Below, piece after piece: positions 15,772 through 24,365 of a stretch of DNA of 51,145 nucleotides; the first letter of the stretch is position 1; the number at the start of each line of letters is the position of its first letter. The notes beneath the pieces were generated by a model, which saw only the letters and a program-made list of their open reading frames with translations, had not been told where the DNA came from and did not search any database. A program made the translations under genes and the position numbers. The DNA lies in contig WGDA01000168.1 of the NCBI GenBank assembly GCA_015493505.1, forward strand, positions 1-51,145, written 5' to 3'. The stretch is from Pseudomonadota bacterium (GTDB lineage Bacteria; Desulfobacterota; S145-22).

Positions 15772-17032
15772 AGACGCGCTGGATAAGGCCGAAAAGGAAC
15801 GGACGGAAACCGGGCGACCGGAGGCGCCTGGTTTAGGGGGCCTTCCATCCGCGGCAAGGGGGGATGGTCCGAAAAGCAAGCTAAGGACCATCGTGGCCGT
15901 GGCAGCAATAATCTGCATCATTCTTTCCCTTACCTATCTGGGGTTATGGTGGTTCCACAGGGAAAGCCCTGGGTCTTCAAGGATAGCCTTGAGTCCCGGC
16001 ATCGCTCAACAACCGACTGCACATCCCACTCCCGAAGCGGTAAGGGAGAAACCGGCTCATTTGACTTCTTCAGTGGCCTCAAAGAACGTTCCCCACTCAG
16101 CGCCAACAGAGCAAAAGGTTGGAGAAAAGATACCCAGGCAGGCCTCGGTCACTCAAACGCCTGCGCCAGCTTCCCAAAATTCTTTGAAACACCCCAAAGA
16201 GGCTCAGACGGCGGTTCATGCGTCGCGTCCGGGGCGCGTTGTGAAACGGACTCATCACCTTTCCCACGCACATGCCCACGCTCATATTCACTCCGCAAAA
16301 AAGCGGCATCACACCAAAAAAAGGACAAACAGGAAGGCAAGCCATCACGCCAGCAGCGCTTCCCGCAAGTCACTGCCACGCCACGTGGCACCCTCAAAAG
16401 AGAACGCGGAACATCTTTCTCTCTCCGTGCGCATCGCCCGGCAATATGTTGAAAAAGGGCTTTCAGCCTATAAAGCGGGAGAACTTCAAAAGGCCGCGCG
16501 CGCCCTTGAAACTTCTATAACTTACGCCGACCCTACCCCTCAAACCCTCGCCTTTCTTGGAAGTATCTATCTGGAAATGGGCAATTACGATAAAGCCTAT
16601 CAATACACGCGCAAGGCGCTCGCGAAGGCCCCAATGGACCCCAAGATACAGGAAAACATGGGGATCATTCTGATGTCAAAGGAGTCGTACGATCAGGCTA
16701 TTCCCTTTTTCCTCCGGGTGATTCAGGCGCGCCCTTTTTGGTACACGCCCCACGTAAACCTGGGTATTGCTTACTGGAAATCAGGCAATTTAGCCGCCGC
16801 TCGGGATCAGCTTCTCACAGCCATCAAGATAGAAAAAGACAGGCCTGAAGCGTATTACAACCTATCGGGGGTATATGAAGCCCAGGGAGATTACTCCCAC
16901 GCCTGCGCCACGCTTGAAAGCTTCCTCAAACATGCGCAGTCGCTGCCCTCCTCCGAGCGCCGCGTGGCCGCGCTACACCTGAAATATCTGAGATCCTATC
17001 TCCAGAAAAAGAGGCCAGACAATGGAAGATAG
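15758..17032 (+). CDS. MshN-like TPR protein with His-rich linker
   Basis: This 424-residue protein starts M-S-L-I-E-D-A-L-D-K-A, the opening common to MshN and GspB-type partners of ExeA. A membrane helix lies near 44-66. A long Pro/Ser/Ala periplasmic linker includes a His- and Lys-rich stretch (about 166-198). At least four TPR repeats follow (about 225-400; for example Y-L-E-M-G-N-Y-D-K-A-Y-Q-Y and Y-W-K-S-G-N-L-A-A-A). It would act with the preceding ATPase at the inner membrane and bind partners in the periplasm. Its place after the ExeA gene is the MshM-MshN order. The start is the ATG at 15758, inside the end of the previous gene, after AGGAGGG. Confidence 0.85.
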   Translation: MSLIEDALDKAEKERTETGRPEAPGLGGLPSAARGDGPKSKLRTIVAVAAIICIILSLTYLGLWWFHRESPGSSRIALSPGIAQQPTAHPTPEAVREKPAHLTSSVASKNVPHSAPTEQKVGEKIPRQASVTQTPAPASQNSLKHPKEAQTAVHASRPGRVVKRTHHLSHAHAHAHIHSAKKRHHTKKRTNRKASHHASSASRKSLPRHVAPSKENAEHLSLSVRIARQYVEKGLSAYKAGELQKAARALETSITYADPTPQTLAFLGSIYLEMGNYDKAYQYTRKALAKAPMDPKIQENMGIILMSKESYDQAIPFFLRVIQARPFWYTPHVNLGIAYWKSGNLAAARDQLLTAIKIEKDRPEAYYNLSGVYEAQGDYSHACATLESFLKHAQSLPSSERRVAALHLKYLRSYLQKKRPDNGR

Positions 17033-17225
17033 CCATTTTTTTCACGATTTCAGGGGATGTGGTCGCATAGCATTCCTTCTCAGCGTGAATCGGTATCATC
17101 TGGACAAATTAAAAGGGTATCACCTCGAGGCACTTAGGCAAGGGGCTTTGAAAAAAATTAGCCAATTCGGCGGGAAAAAGGAATTTGACACCTTTGAGAA
17201 GATTTTATTTGCAAACGGAAAATAA
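17022..17225 (+). CDS. Small hypothetical protein
   Basis: A 67-codon frame overlaps the end of the MshN-like gene by 11 bases and has AGAGG seven bases before its ATG, which is the main reason to list it. The protein contains a short hydrophobic stretch (I-A-F-L-L-S-V) and a basic, helical second half; no family is recognised. Its base composition is more AT-rich than its neighbours. It may be a chance frame after the end of the operon. Confidence 0.3.
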   Translation: MEDSHFFHDFRGCGRIAFLLSVNRYHLDKLKGYHLEALRQGALKKISQFGGKKEFDTFEKILFANGK

Positions 17226-17241
17226 AAGAATTAGAATAAAA

Positions 17242-17270
17242 TTGACATCAGTTATGGGTTAAGCTAATCC
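17242..17270 (+). promoter_or_regulatory. Candidate promoter of the deacetylase gene
   Basis: A perfect TTGACA (17242-17247) is followed after 17 bases by TAATCC (17265-17270), a poor -10 box. It lies 26 bases before the ATG at 17296 in an otherwise AT-rich gap. Confidence 0.35.
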
Positions 17271-17295
17271 TTCAGAGGAAGAAAGGAAAGGAATC

Positions 17296-18348
17296 ATGGC
17301 AAAGATAGGCGTTGTTCGGCACCCCATTTATCGCGAACATGACATGGGGCTTTATCATCCGGAATCGCCTGAAAGGCTTCAGGCAATCGAGCGGGAAATC
17401 AACAGGACATCCTTCAAAGATCCTTTGATCGAAATCGAGCCCAGACCCGCCCTGACCAAGGAACTTCAACGCGTTCACTCCCTCTCCTACATCCACCAGA
17501 TCTCTTCAACCTCCGGGAAAAACGTGCGGCTCGATCCGGACACCTCCACCTCTCCAAAATCCTACGACGCCGCACTGCTGGCGGCGGGAGGCGTGATTGA
17601 AGCAGTAAACAAAGTACTGGAGGGAAAAGTGGACCAGGCGTTTGCGCTGGTACGCCCTCCCGGCCATCACGCGGAAGACGACCGGGCCATGGGGTTTTGC
17701 CTGTTCAACAATGTCGCCATCGCGGCCAAACACGCCCTGGAAGACAAGAAACTGAAGCGAATTCTCATCGTTGACTGGGATCTTCACCATGGAAACGGAA
17801 CACAGCACTCCTTTTACAGCGACCCCCGCGTCATCTATTTTTCCACCCACCAGTACCCTTACTACCCCGGAACAGGAAGCCTTCAGGAGATCGGGGAAGG
17901 AGAAGGAGAAGGGTATACCATCAACGTGCCGCTGACCACGGGGAACGGTGACGAAGAATACGCCAACATCTTCAGACAGATTCTGATCCCCGTTGGGCAA
18001 AGCTTCAGCCCCGAACTGATCCTCGTCTCAGCAGGGTTCGATATCCACAAGGGGGATCCCCTCGGGGGGATGAATGTGACCGAAACCGGTTTCGCCCGCC
18101 TGGCACACCTCATCCTCAAACTCGCGGAAGAGACATGTGGCGGACGGGTCGTTTTTACCCTTGAAGGTGGGTACAACGTGGAAGGCGAGGCAAAAGCCGT
18201 CGTACAAATCCTTCATACCCTTCAGGGGGAGCTGCCCTTCGACCCGAAAGAACGCGAGAAGGCAGAGGATCAGGCGCTGAAAAAAATCCTCCCAACCCTG
18301 GACAGGATAAAATCTATCTATAGACCTTACTGGAAGGTGTTAAAGTAA
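17296..18348 (+). CDS. HDAC-family (AcuC/AphA-like) deacetylase
   Basis: This 350-residue arginase/deacetylase-fold enzyme has the zinc and charge-relay motifs in order: R-P-P-G-H-H-A-E-D (about 118-126), the G-F-C-x-F-N-N loop, V-D-W-D-L-H-H-G-N-G-T (about 158-168), S-A-G-F-D-I-H (about 243) and L-E-G-G-Y-N (about 292). The bacterial members remove acetyl groups from proteins, polyamines or other amines; the substrate cannot be named here. The N-terminus (H-P-E-S-P-E-R) is typical of the group and the start has AAAGGAAAGG. It stands alone, converging with the IHF/HU gene with only six bases between the stop codons. Confidence 0.92.
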   Translation: MAKIGVVRHPIYREHDMGLYHPESPERLQAIEREINRTSFKDPLIEIEPRPALTKELQRVHSLSYIHQISSTSGKNVRLDPDTSTSPKSYDAALLAAGGVIEAVNKVLEGKVDQAFALVRPPGHHAEDDRAMGFCLFNNVAIAAKHALEDKKLKRILIVDWDLHHGNGTQHSFYSDPRVIYFSTHQYPYYPGTGSLQEIGEGEGEGYTINVPLTTGNGDEEYANIFRQILIPVGQSFSPELILVSAGFDIHKGDPLGGMNVTETGFARLAHLILKLAEETCGGRVVFTLEGGYNVEGEAKAVVQILHTLQGELPFDPKEREKAEDQALKKILPTLDRIKSIYRPYWKVLK

Positions 18349-18354
18349 CCTGCC

Positions 18355-18636
18355 CTACTTTCCCTGGTTGATCCGGTCCCGAAGTTCTTTCCCAACCTTA
18401 AAGAAGGGAAGGCGCTTCGGCGCGACTTTAACCTTCTCCCCCGTTTTGGGGTTTCTCCCCTCATAGCCGTTATATTCACGGATGGAAAAACTTCCAAATC
18501 CGCGAATTTCAATACGCTCGCCATTCACGAGGGCCTGCTTCATCTCTTCGAAGATGGTGTCCACCACAATTTTGGCAACCTTTTGCGTGAGGTGCCCCTG
18601 TTTGACGAGCTCCTGTGTCAATTCTGCCTTGTTCAT
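18355..18636 (-). CDS. IHF/HU-family DNA-bending protein
   Basis: This 93-residue protein reads M-N-K-A-E-L-T-Q at its start and contains the DNA-binding arm R-N-P-K-T-G-E. I-E-I-R-G-F-G-S-F lies before the arm and P-F-F-K-V-G-K-E-L-R near the end, which is closer to IHF beta than to HU. It binds and bends DNA in the nucleoid. Two adjacent ATG codons are possible (18639 and 18636); the second is better spaced from the G-rich ribosome site. The gene is last in a minus-strand run after resB and purQ, an unusual companion set. Confidence 0.92.
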   Translation of the reverse strand: MNKAELTQELVKQGHLTQKVAKIVVDTIFEEMKQALVNGERIEIRGFGSFSIREYNGYEGRNPKTGEKVKVAPKRLPFFKVGKELRDRINQGK

Positions 18637-18652
18637 CATTCCCCCCTTTCTT

Positions 18653-19474
18653 TTATCTCGTTTTCAAATATTCAACCGCGTTTCTGAAGAACTGGACCCC
18701 TTCACCTTCTTCGGGAAAGGCCTCCCGGGTCCATCGGGGATGATTGGTCCGGTGCAGGTACGCCTCCGGGTGCGGCATCATCCCGAAAACTCGTCCCGTT
18801 TCGTCACAAAGCGCCGCGATGGCGCCAACCGAGCCATTTGGGTTCAGGGGATAGCGAGATGTCGCTTCACCTGTTTCAGGGTCGCAATATACCATGACAT
18901 CCAGCCCTTTTTCCCTGATTTCCTTTAAAACCTCTTCCGAAGCCGGGAAAAACTTCCCCTCCCCGTGTCGAACCGGGAGGTACGCCTCGCGCATCCCTTT
19001 CGTGAAAACACACGGGCTCGCTTCGTTAATTTTCAAGGTTACCCAACGGTCCTCAAACCGGCCAGAATCGTTATGGGTCAGGGTCACCACCTGTTCAGGC
19101 GCCTCCCTTTTTCCCGTTCCGGGCAACAGCCCCATCTTGACCAGAAGCTGAAACCCATTACACACCCCGAAAACGAGCTTATCCTCCTCTATAAACCGGT
19201 ATATTTCATCCAGAAGCGTTCGGTTTGTCCCCCGGATCTTCCGATACCTGAACCGATTGGCCGCAGCCCGGGCAGCCCCCATGTCGTCTCCATCCAGAAA
19301 GCCCCCCGGCAGGTTCAGAAAATCATAATCCGCAAGGGTCGCCTCCCCTTCAAGCAGGTCTGATATATGCACGATATCCACCACGTCCGCGCCCCCCAGG
19401 CGACAACCATAAGCCATCTCTCTCTCACAATTTGTGCCGTTACCCGTGATGACAATGGCACGTACGTGTTTCAT
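18653..19474 (-). CDS. purQ: Phosphoribosylformylglycinamidine synthase, glutaminase subunit
   Basis: This 273-residue class I glutamine amidotransferase releases ammonia for FGAM synthesis in purine biosynthesis. The nucleophile is in G-V-C-N-G-F-Q (Cys near 103), and the catalytic His is in M-M-P-H-P-E (about 239). The N-terminus (I-T-G-N-G-T-N-C-E-R-E) and L-P-G-G-F-x-D-G-D match PurQ. At 273 residues it is longer than the ~230-residue PurQ of Bacillus but in the range of the archaeal and deltaproteobacterial form. purL and purS are not in the window. It sits 14 bases after resB. Confidence 0.93.
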   Translation of the reverse strand: MKHVRAIVITGNGTNCEREMAYGCRLGGADVVDIVHISDLLEGEATLADYDFLNLPGGFLDGDDMGAARAAANRFRYRKIRGTNRTLLDEIYRFIEEDKLVFGVCNGFQLLVKMGLLPGTGKREAPEQVVTLTHNDSGRFEDRWVTLKINEASPCVFTKGMREAYLPVRHGEGKFFPASEEVLKEIREKGLDVMVYCDPETGEATSRYPLNPNGSVGAIAALCDETGRVFGMMPHPEAYLHRTNHPRWTREAFPEEGEGVQFFRNAVEYLKTR

Positions 19475-19488
19475 ATAAACGAGACCCC

Positions 19489-20868
19489 TTATTCAGCCAC
19501 GCCAGGCAGCACCTTGGGCTTCTTGCCCAATTCGTCTCGAATCGTGTTCAATATCTTTTGGAACTCCTTTTCAAAGGCGATGAGATTGCGGTTGGTGGAT
19601 CCGGCCAAAGCCACCTCAACCTCCTTTCCATCAGGTTTCAAGATCACCCAGATTCGTCTGTGAGAGACAAAAAAGGTTACGATGAGCCCCCCAATCATCA
19701 TCAGGCATCCCAGCCAGACTACCCAGACGCCGGGGTCTTTCGTCACCTGCAGGCCCGTTGAATAAATCGCCTGCACGTTTTTCAGGACAAAAACGTACCT
19801 CCCACCCCGCTTCATGTCATACTCCGGGTAGTTCAGAAAAATCCAAAAGGTCTTCGATACCCCTTGAAGCGTGCGCTCCATAACCTGAACAGCCGGCCCA
19901 TACCCCTGCAGGTCAGGGTTGTACTGGACAATGGAAAAAGCGGTTCCGTCCGGAAGCAGGGTTTCAACTCCCCCCAGGAGTTTATAGGTTTTCTCCCTCT
20001 TTCCAGTTCTATCCATCACCATGAGGGTTAGAAGGGGGGAACGCTCCCGCTGATAAGACGACTGATAAAAACGGATGCCCTCAAACATCAGGGGATGATT
20101 CACACGGACCCTCTGATGATCAATAACCACCTTTCCATTCTTCAGAATGCTTAGCGTACTCGTGTAAGATTTGACCATCCCATTGGGGTAAAGGGCGATA
20201 TCGAACTTATCGCACCGGATCGTAAAATCAAGTTTTTCCGGGGTGTTCTTCCCGTCTCTCAGGTAAACTGTGTTGGTCTTGGCACCCTCAGGCAGGCTGA
20301 CGAAGGCCTCAAAGCCAAACAGCGACCCGAGAAGGGCGCCGCAAATGATAATAATCACGCTCAGGTGAGTGATATAGACCCCCATCCGGGAGATCTTTCC
20401 TTTTTCCGCGAAAAGGACTGTGACGCCATCCTTATCCGTTCTTTCGGCGTGTTTCAAAACGGCCGTGACCGTTTCCACCACCTTGTCCAGGTTCCCCTTC
20501 TTTCCGGATACCTTGAACGTGTCGCGTAACGGGTATTTTTTGATCTCATCCGGGCCCAGCCACTTCTTGGGATTTGAGATAAACTTCCATGCCCTGGGGA
20601 ACCGGTCCAGGGAGCAGAAAATAAGGTTGGCAATCAGCAGGATCAGAAAAAACTGGAACCACCAGGCATGGTAGAGGTCGAGCACCCCCAGCAGCTTCAT
20701 GACGTAAAAAGCCCCTGCCGAATAGTGCTTCAGATATTCGCTGTCAGGAAGACGCTGAGGGATGATAGTCCCAAAGATGGAAACTGCCGCGAGAACAATC
20801 AGCAATGTGATGGTCAGTTTCAGCGAGCAGAAAAAACGAAAGACGACATTCTTTTTATTTTTTTCCAA
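19489..20868 (-). CDS. resB: ResB-like cytochrome c biogenesis protein
   Basis: This 459-residue protein of System II cytochrome-c maturation helps carry and attach haem to apocytochromes on the outer face of the membrane. The opening F-R-F-F-C-S-L-K-L-T-I-T-L-L and the G-T-I-I-P-Q motif are typical ResB features. There are three N-terminal membrane helices (about 15-35, 65-85, 165-185), a large periplasmic domain, and a last helix near 390-410 before a short cytoplasmic tail. The start appears to be a TTG (20866-20868) with AAAGGA upstream; no in-frame ATG is near. The partner ccsA/resC is not present in the window. Confidence 0.9.
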   Translation of the reverse strand: MEKNKKNVVFRFFCSLKLTITLLIVLAAVSIFGTIIPQRLPDSEYLKHYSAGAFYVMKLLGVLDLYHAWWFQFFLILLIANLIFCSLDRFPRAWKFISNPKKWLGPDEIKKYPLRDTFKVSGKKGNLDKVVETVTAVLKHAERTDKDGVTVLFAEKGKISRMGVYITHLSVIIIICGALLGSLFGFEAFVSLPEGAKTNTVYLRDGKNTPEKLDFTIRCDKFDIALYPNGMVKSYTSTLSILKNGKVVIDHQRVRVNHPLMFEGIRFYQSSYQRERSPLLTLMVMDRTGKREKTYKLLGGVETLLPDGTAFSIVQYNPDLQGYGPAVQVMERTLQGVSKTFWIFLNYPEYDMKRGGRYVFVLKNVQAIYSTGLQVTKDPGVWVVWLGCLMMIGGLIVTFFVSHRRIWVILKPDGKEVEVALAGSTNRNLIAFEKEFQKILNTIRDELGKKPKVLPGVAE

Positions 20869-20907
20869 ATCCCTTAAATCCTTTATAGTTTCAAAAAATG
20901 CAGTGTA

Positions 20908-20937
20908 TGCCTACCACAGTTTTTATTCCGCTGTCAA
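20908..20937 (-). promoter_or_regulatory. Candidate promoter of resB-purQ-IHF run
   Basis: On the minus strand TTGACA (20932-20937) and TAGGCA (20908-20913) are separated by 18 bases, about 40 bases before the resB start. The -35 is perfect and the -10 is poor. Confidence 0.4.
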
Positions 20938-20974
20938 GGCAAATGAAACCGTCAGAAAAAAAATATCGTTTCGG

Positions 20975-21661
20975 TCAGAACCCCTGAGCGCTCAACTGCT
21001 GGCGGATAAAGGACCGGACCGCTTCTTTCCCTTTGAATACGCCATAATGCCCCTCGCAAAGAATGTCTGCCTCCAGGCTCAAGAGCCTTTCCATCGACTC
21101 CTTCCACTGCAGAATGTCCGAATCAAAGGCCTCCATGAAGGGCCCATGAATATCCTGGCCAAATAGCACCCGTGACTCTTTCTGGTCCATCACGGCGACA
21201 CAGGAGCCCGGTGTATGCCCTGGTGCATGGATCAGGGTAAGCGGATACGGAGCCACCTCGAGCGAAAAGCTCTCATCCTCTATCACCATATCGATCTCAA
21301 GGGGAGGCAGGGTAACTCCGTACCAGTTGGCTGCGGTTTTAACGGGATCGGCTGTCACAAGCGCCTCAAGGTCCCCCCGATGGGCCACCAGGCGGAGATC
21401 GGGACATGCCTCCCTGAAAAAATGGGCACCTCCGACATGATCAATATGACAGTGGGTCAGGAACAGATACCGGAGAGAGTCTGGATGGCACCCGGCATCC
21501 TTTACGGCTTCAAGAATCTCTCGGGCTGAGGCCCCCGCCCCCGCGTCGATCAGGACAGATGGGGATCCCTTCACGAGGTAAACCATACAGTCCGCCGCGT
21601 CTGTCAGGCCGGGCCCGCCAACCTGGTAAACATTTTCGGAAATCTTGACAGCCCGGGTCAT
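20975..21661 (-). CDS. Metallo-beta-lactamase-fold hydrolase
   Basis: This 228-residue protein has the binuclear metal motif T-H-C-H-I-D-H-V-G-G (about 69-78), the third-ligand region A-P-G-H-T-P-G-S, and a Q-D-I-H metal-ligand Asp. The opening V-Y-Q-V-G-G-P-G is similar to glyoxalase II-like and alkyl-sulfatase-unrelated MBL proteins. The reaction could be thioester, lactone or phosphate-ester hydrolysis; sequence does not settle it. It is the last gene of a three-gene minus-strand operon, with only two bases separating it from the NUDIX gene. Downstream on this strand is a T-rich tract (ATTTTTTTTC) without a clear stem. Confidence 0.9.
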   Translation of the reverse strand: MTRAVKISENVYQVGGPGLTDAADCMVYLVKGSPSVLIDAGAGASAREILEAVKDAGCHPDSLRYLFLTHCHIDHVGGAHFFREACPDLRLVAHRGDLEALVTADPVKTAANWYGVTLPPLEIDMVIEDESFSLEVAPYPLTLIHAPGHTPGSCVAVMDQKESRVLFGQDIHGPFMEAFDSDILQWKESMERLLSLEADILCEGHYGVFKGKEAVRSFIRQQLSAQGF

Positions 21662-21663
21662 CT

Positions 21664-22179
21664 CTAACGGTTGAGTATCCCCTGGGACATGGCCATCTTG
21701 AAAACGAGCAGAAAGCCGGGGGCAAAAATAGCCGGGGTATGGACCGTCCAGAGGGAGACCTTATGGATATCCATGAATTTCCCGTCCATTATCTCTCGTG
21801 GATTGGCTTTGATATCCTCCATCGCGTGAGCCGTAAAGAATGCCACATGTTCCCACCCCGTCTCCAGACAGGCCTTTATCTTGAACCAGTAGATGGGACG
21901 GCTTCGAATCCCCAGTTCCTCTTCCAGCTCGCGCATGGCAGCCGTTTCATAGGTTTCCCCCCAGTCCACGTGTCCCGCCGCCGAAGAATCCCAACACCCA
22001 GGATACTGATCCTTGTTCATCGCGCGTTTCTGAAGGTACAACTGGCCATGGCGGTTAAAGACAAAAATGTGGACACTTCGATGCAGCAATCCTTGCTGAT
22101 GGATCTCCCGTCGGGTCGCCTTCCCCACAACCTGGTCTCGATCGTCCACAACCGCGTAGATTTCGTCCTGATCATTCAT
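21664..22179 (-). CDS. NUDIX hydrolase
   Basis: This 171-residue protein carries a full Nudix box, G-H-V-D-W-G-E-T ending R-E-L-E-E-E-L-G-I (about 69-91). The opening part (V-D-D-R-D-Q-V-V-G-K-A-T-R-R) and L-H-R-S-V-H-I-F-V-F resemble the YfcD/isopentenyl-diphosphate-isomerase-like group. These act on small diphosphates, whose identity is unknown here. The start at 22179 overlaps the preceding amidohydrolase stop by ATGA and has GGTGGT upstream; a longer frame reading into that gene is a shadow. The C-terminus is hydrophobic (F-A-P-G-F-L-L-V-F-K). Confidence 0.9.
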   Translation of the reverse strand: MNDQDEIYAVVDDRDQVVGKATRREIHQQGLLHRSVHIFVFNRHGQLYLQKRAMNKDQYPGCWDSSAAGHVDWGETYETAAMRELEEELGIRSRPIYWFKIKACLETGWEHVAFFTAHAMEDIKANPREIMDGKFMDIHKVSLWTVHTPAIFAPGFLLVFKMAMSQGILNR

Positions 22180-23939
22180 GAGACCACCACCGGGATAAGT
22201 TTGCGTTTTCTCATATCCAGCAGCCCCCGATCCGTCAACCGGTAAAAGGGAAGCCCCGTAAAGGTCAGAGTCTGAAGGACCAGGGAGGGGCGGGGAAGCT
22301 GACACCCCATCTCCTTCAAGGTCCCCTCAAATTCATGGAGCTCACACGCCACCTCATCCAGATGCCTGTCACTCATGACCCCGGCGATGGGCAAGGGAAC
22401 CTCGGAAACGATCTCCTCCCCCAGGCTGAACACCATACCTCCGCCCAGCTCCCGAATCCTGTTGACCGCGGCCGCCATGTCGCATTCGTTGGGCCCCAGC
22501 ACCACGATATTGTTGCAGTCCCAGCTCAGACTGGTCGCCACGGCCCCTTCTCTCAATCCAAACCCGCTCACAAACCCCACCGTCTCCGGGAAGGAGGTGG
22601 CGCCCCGGTAAATCACCGCCATTTTTGAGATATCCTGAGCGGGGTTTGCCATGATGTTCCCATCGTCCGTCACCGGAAGGACGCTTTCCATGAGGTCAGT
22701 AACCGTCTCGGATTTTATCTTTATCACACGTACCCTAACTTCTGGGCCCTTCGCGGAATAATAAAAATCTATTTCATCCGCCGGATGAATCCCAATGCTG
22801 TTGCGAAAGGAATCAGCGAAAAGACAAGGTTGCGGAGGATGTGAAAACTCGCCCTCTTTCCACACCACGTTTCCCTCTGACATCACCATCCGCACCTCGA
22901 AATCCTTCAGATCACTCACCGCAATGATGTCCGCCAGCCATCCCGGCGCGATGCCGCCCCTTTTCTCCAAACCAAAATGCCGCGCCACGTGAAGACTGAG
23001 CATCTTGACCGTATCCACGGGATCCAGCCCATACCCCACGGCAAGCCGGGCGACATGATTCAGGTAGCCGTCCCTCACAAGCATCTCGGGAGAATACCCG
23101 TCGGTCGCCAGCATCAACCCTTCCACTCCGCGTCCCCGTAACGCCGGCGCGATGGCCTTGAGGTCATTACGGATATATCCGCAACGAATCATCACCTCCA
23201 GGCCGAGGCGGCGCTTTTCGAAAACTTCCTCTGGCGCAACGGACTCATGACAGCTTGTCACCCCCGCGCCCAGATAGGCCTGCAACCTGTCGCCTCGCGC
23301 GCCAGCGGCGTGCCCCTCCACCGTTTTACCGGCTCTCCGGGCCTCCGCGATCCTTTCCAGCAACTCCCGCTGGCCATCGAGAAGCGGGGTCCAGTAAACC
23401 TCTCCAACCCCAACTGTCATATCCTGTGACAGAATTTCTTTGAAATCCGACAGGGTGAAAGGATGGCATGTCTCAAATTCCGGGAAAGGAGGAACCTCCG
23501 GCGGCGCGGTCACGAAGACCGGAATCGGCTGGCGCAGCGCGTCTTCCATAAAGGCCAGGACGCCATCCCTGCCCTGAACCGACGCGATGGCGGCGGTCTC
23601 CGAGACGAGGCAGGTAAGGCCACCCGGAATCGCGTATTTCAGAAACTCGCCAAGCGTGACTCCGGCATCCGCGTGCGCATGCCCTTCAATAAACCCTGGG
23701 CAGAGCACCGAGGAACCAAGGTCGATCAGCTCTGTCTTCTCATCAAGCGCCAGGGGATGATCCCATCTCACCACATAGCAGAACCACTCCCCCCAGATAC
23801 CAACGTAAACTTCCCTTTCAACCTCGCCCGTGAAGACATTAACCAGCCCGGCAGCCTTCAAGACCTTTTCAGGCGGCGCCTTGAACTGGCCCACGCGCAT
23901 TACCGTGCCGACCGTATCTCCCGTCAACTCTTTGCCCAC
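22176..23939 (-). CDS. Adenine-deaminase-like amidohydrolase
   Basis: This 587-residue amidohydrolase has the full length and C-terminal domain of bacterial adenine deaminases (G-L-P-F-Y-R-L-T-D-R-G-L at the end). Metal-binding positions are largely kept: G-H-A-H near 86, G-V-G-E near 172, G-H-A near 209, C-H-E near 232 and A-T-D near 277. Substrate-side residues differ from E. coli adenine deaminase: A-D-A-G replaces I-E-S-S after H-x-H, and T-D-G replaces T-D-D. The true substrate may therefore not be adenine. It starts with GTG (AAAGGGGAAGAC upstream) and leads an operon with NUDIX and MBL hydrolases. Confidence 0.82.
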   Translation of the reverse strand: MGKELTGDTVGTVMRVGQFKAPPEKVLKAAGLVNVFTGEVEREVYVGIWGEWFCYVVRWDHPLALDEKTELIDLGSSVLCPGFIEGHAHADAGVTLGEFLKYAIPGGLTCLVSETAAIASVQGRDGVLAFMEDALRQPIPVFVTAPPEVPPFPEFETCHPFTLSDFKEILSQDMTVGVGEVYWTPLLDGQRELLERIAEARRAGKTVEGHAAGARGDRLQAYLGAGVTSCHESVAPEEVFEKRRLGLEVMIRCGYIRNDLKAIAPALRGRGVEGLMLATDGYSPEMLVRDGYLNHVARLAVGYGLDPVDTVKMLSLHVARHFGLEKRGGIAPGWLADIIAVSDLKDFEVRMVMSEGNVVWKEGEFSHPPQPCLFADSFRNSIGIHPADEIDFYYSAKGPEVRVRVIKIKSETVTDLMESVLPVTDDGNIMANPAQDISKMAVIYRGATSFPETVGFVSGFGLREGAVATSLSWDCNNIVVLGPNECDMAAAVNRIRELGGGMVFSLGEEIVSEVPLPIAGVMSDRHLDEVACELHEFEGTLKEMGCQLPRPSLVLQTLTFTGLPFYRLTDRGLLDMRKRKLIPVVVS

Positions 23940-23980
23940 GTCTTCCCCTTTCTTCCTTCAAAAAACGGAATCGATACCGC

Positions 23981-24009
23981 ACTATAAAAAAAGTGGTCAG
24001 AAAAATCAA
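23981..24009 (-). promoter_or_regulatory. Sigma70-like promoter of amidohydrolase operon
   Basis: On the minus strand TTGATT (24004-24009), a 17-base spacer and TATAGT (23981-23986) lie about 42 bases before the GTG start at 23939. Confidence 0.6.
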
Positions 24010-24216
24010 CGAGAACCAACACGCCCAAATCCTGCATGGTACCTCAAACCAGGCTGGGGAATACGGTTTTTTAATAAATAAGGGGGGAGCGTCATCCATG
24101 ACGCGGCCTTTGCGGTCCTTCAGGTATTTCCGGCAATACCTTGTACCCGCCAATGTAATACTGCCATACCTCAGGCGCGACGCCTTAGTCGGATGAACCC
24201 GAAATATAACCAAAGC

Positions 24217-24291
24217 TGAACCGCTACCATCTTCAGGAGTTACCTTCTTTGAACACCCAAAGGGTTTCCAGTTCAACTGGGCAGGCAGGGC
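24217..24291 (-). repeat. Interspersed repeat, copy B
   Basis: The minus strand reads GCCCTGCCTGCCCAGT and continues with GAAACC, CTTTG and a GGTAGCGGTTCA end, related to 6981-7056 on the plus strand. It also contains small inverted repeats (CCAGTT/AACTGG and AACCC/GGGT). The two copies are in opposite orientation and about 17 kb apart. Confidence 0.6.
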
Positions 24292-24330
24292 GGTCAGGCA
24301 AAACAAAACCGCTTAGAAGCAGGAAAAAAC

Positions 24331-24359
24331 TTGACGAATGACGTAACATGTCTTATTAT
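24331..24359 (+). promoter_or_regulatory. Promoter of higBA, apparently leaderless
   Basis: TTGACG (24331-24336), a 17-base spacer and TATTAT (24354-24359) are followed by only six bases before the higB ATG at 24366. The predicted transcript begins at or next to the start codon, and no ribosome site is present. Confidence 0.6.
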
Positions 24360-24365
24360 AAATAA

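Larger units (their letters stand above)
23940..24365. other. Intergenic region between amidohydrolase operon and HigBA
   Basis: This 426-base stretch holds the minus-strand promoter of the amidohydrolase operon, repeat copy B (24217-24291) and the plus-strand higBA promoter. A minus-strand open frame crosses most of it and runs on into the amidohydrolase gene, but it has no ribosome site or family features and is probably not translated. Confidence 0.6.

Noticed and set aside
23869-24306. 145-codon minus-strand frame overlapping the start of the amidohydrolase gene
   Set aside because: It runs into a well-supported gene in another frame and covers repeat copy B and the operon promoter; no start signal.
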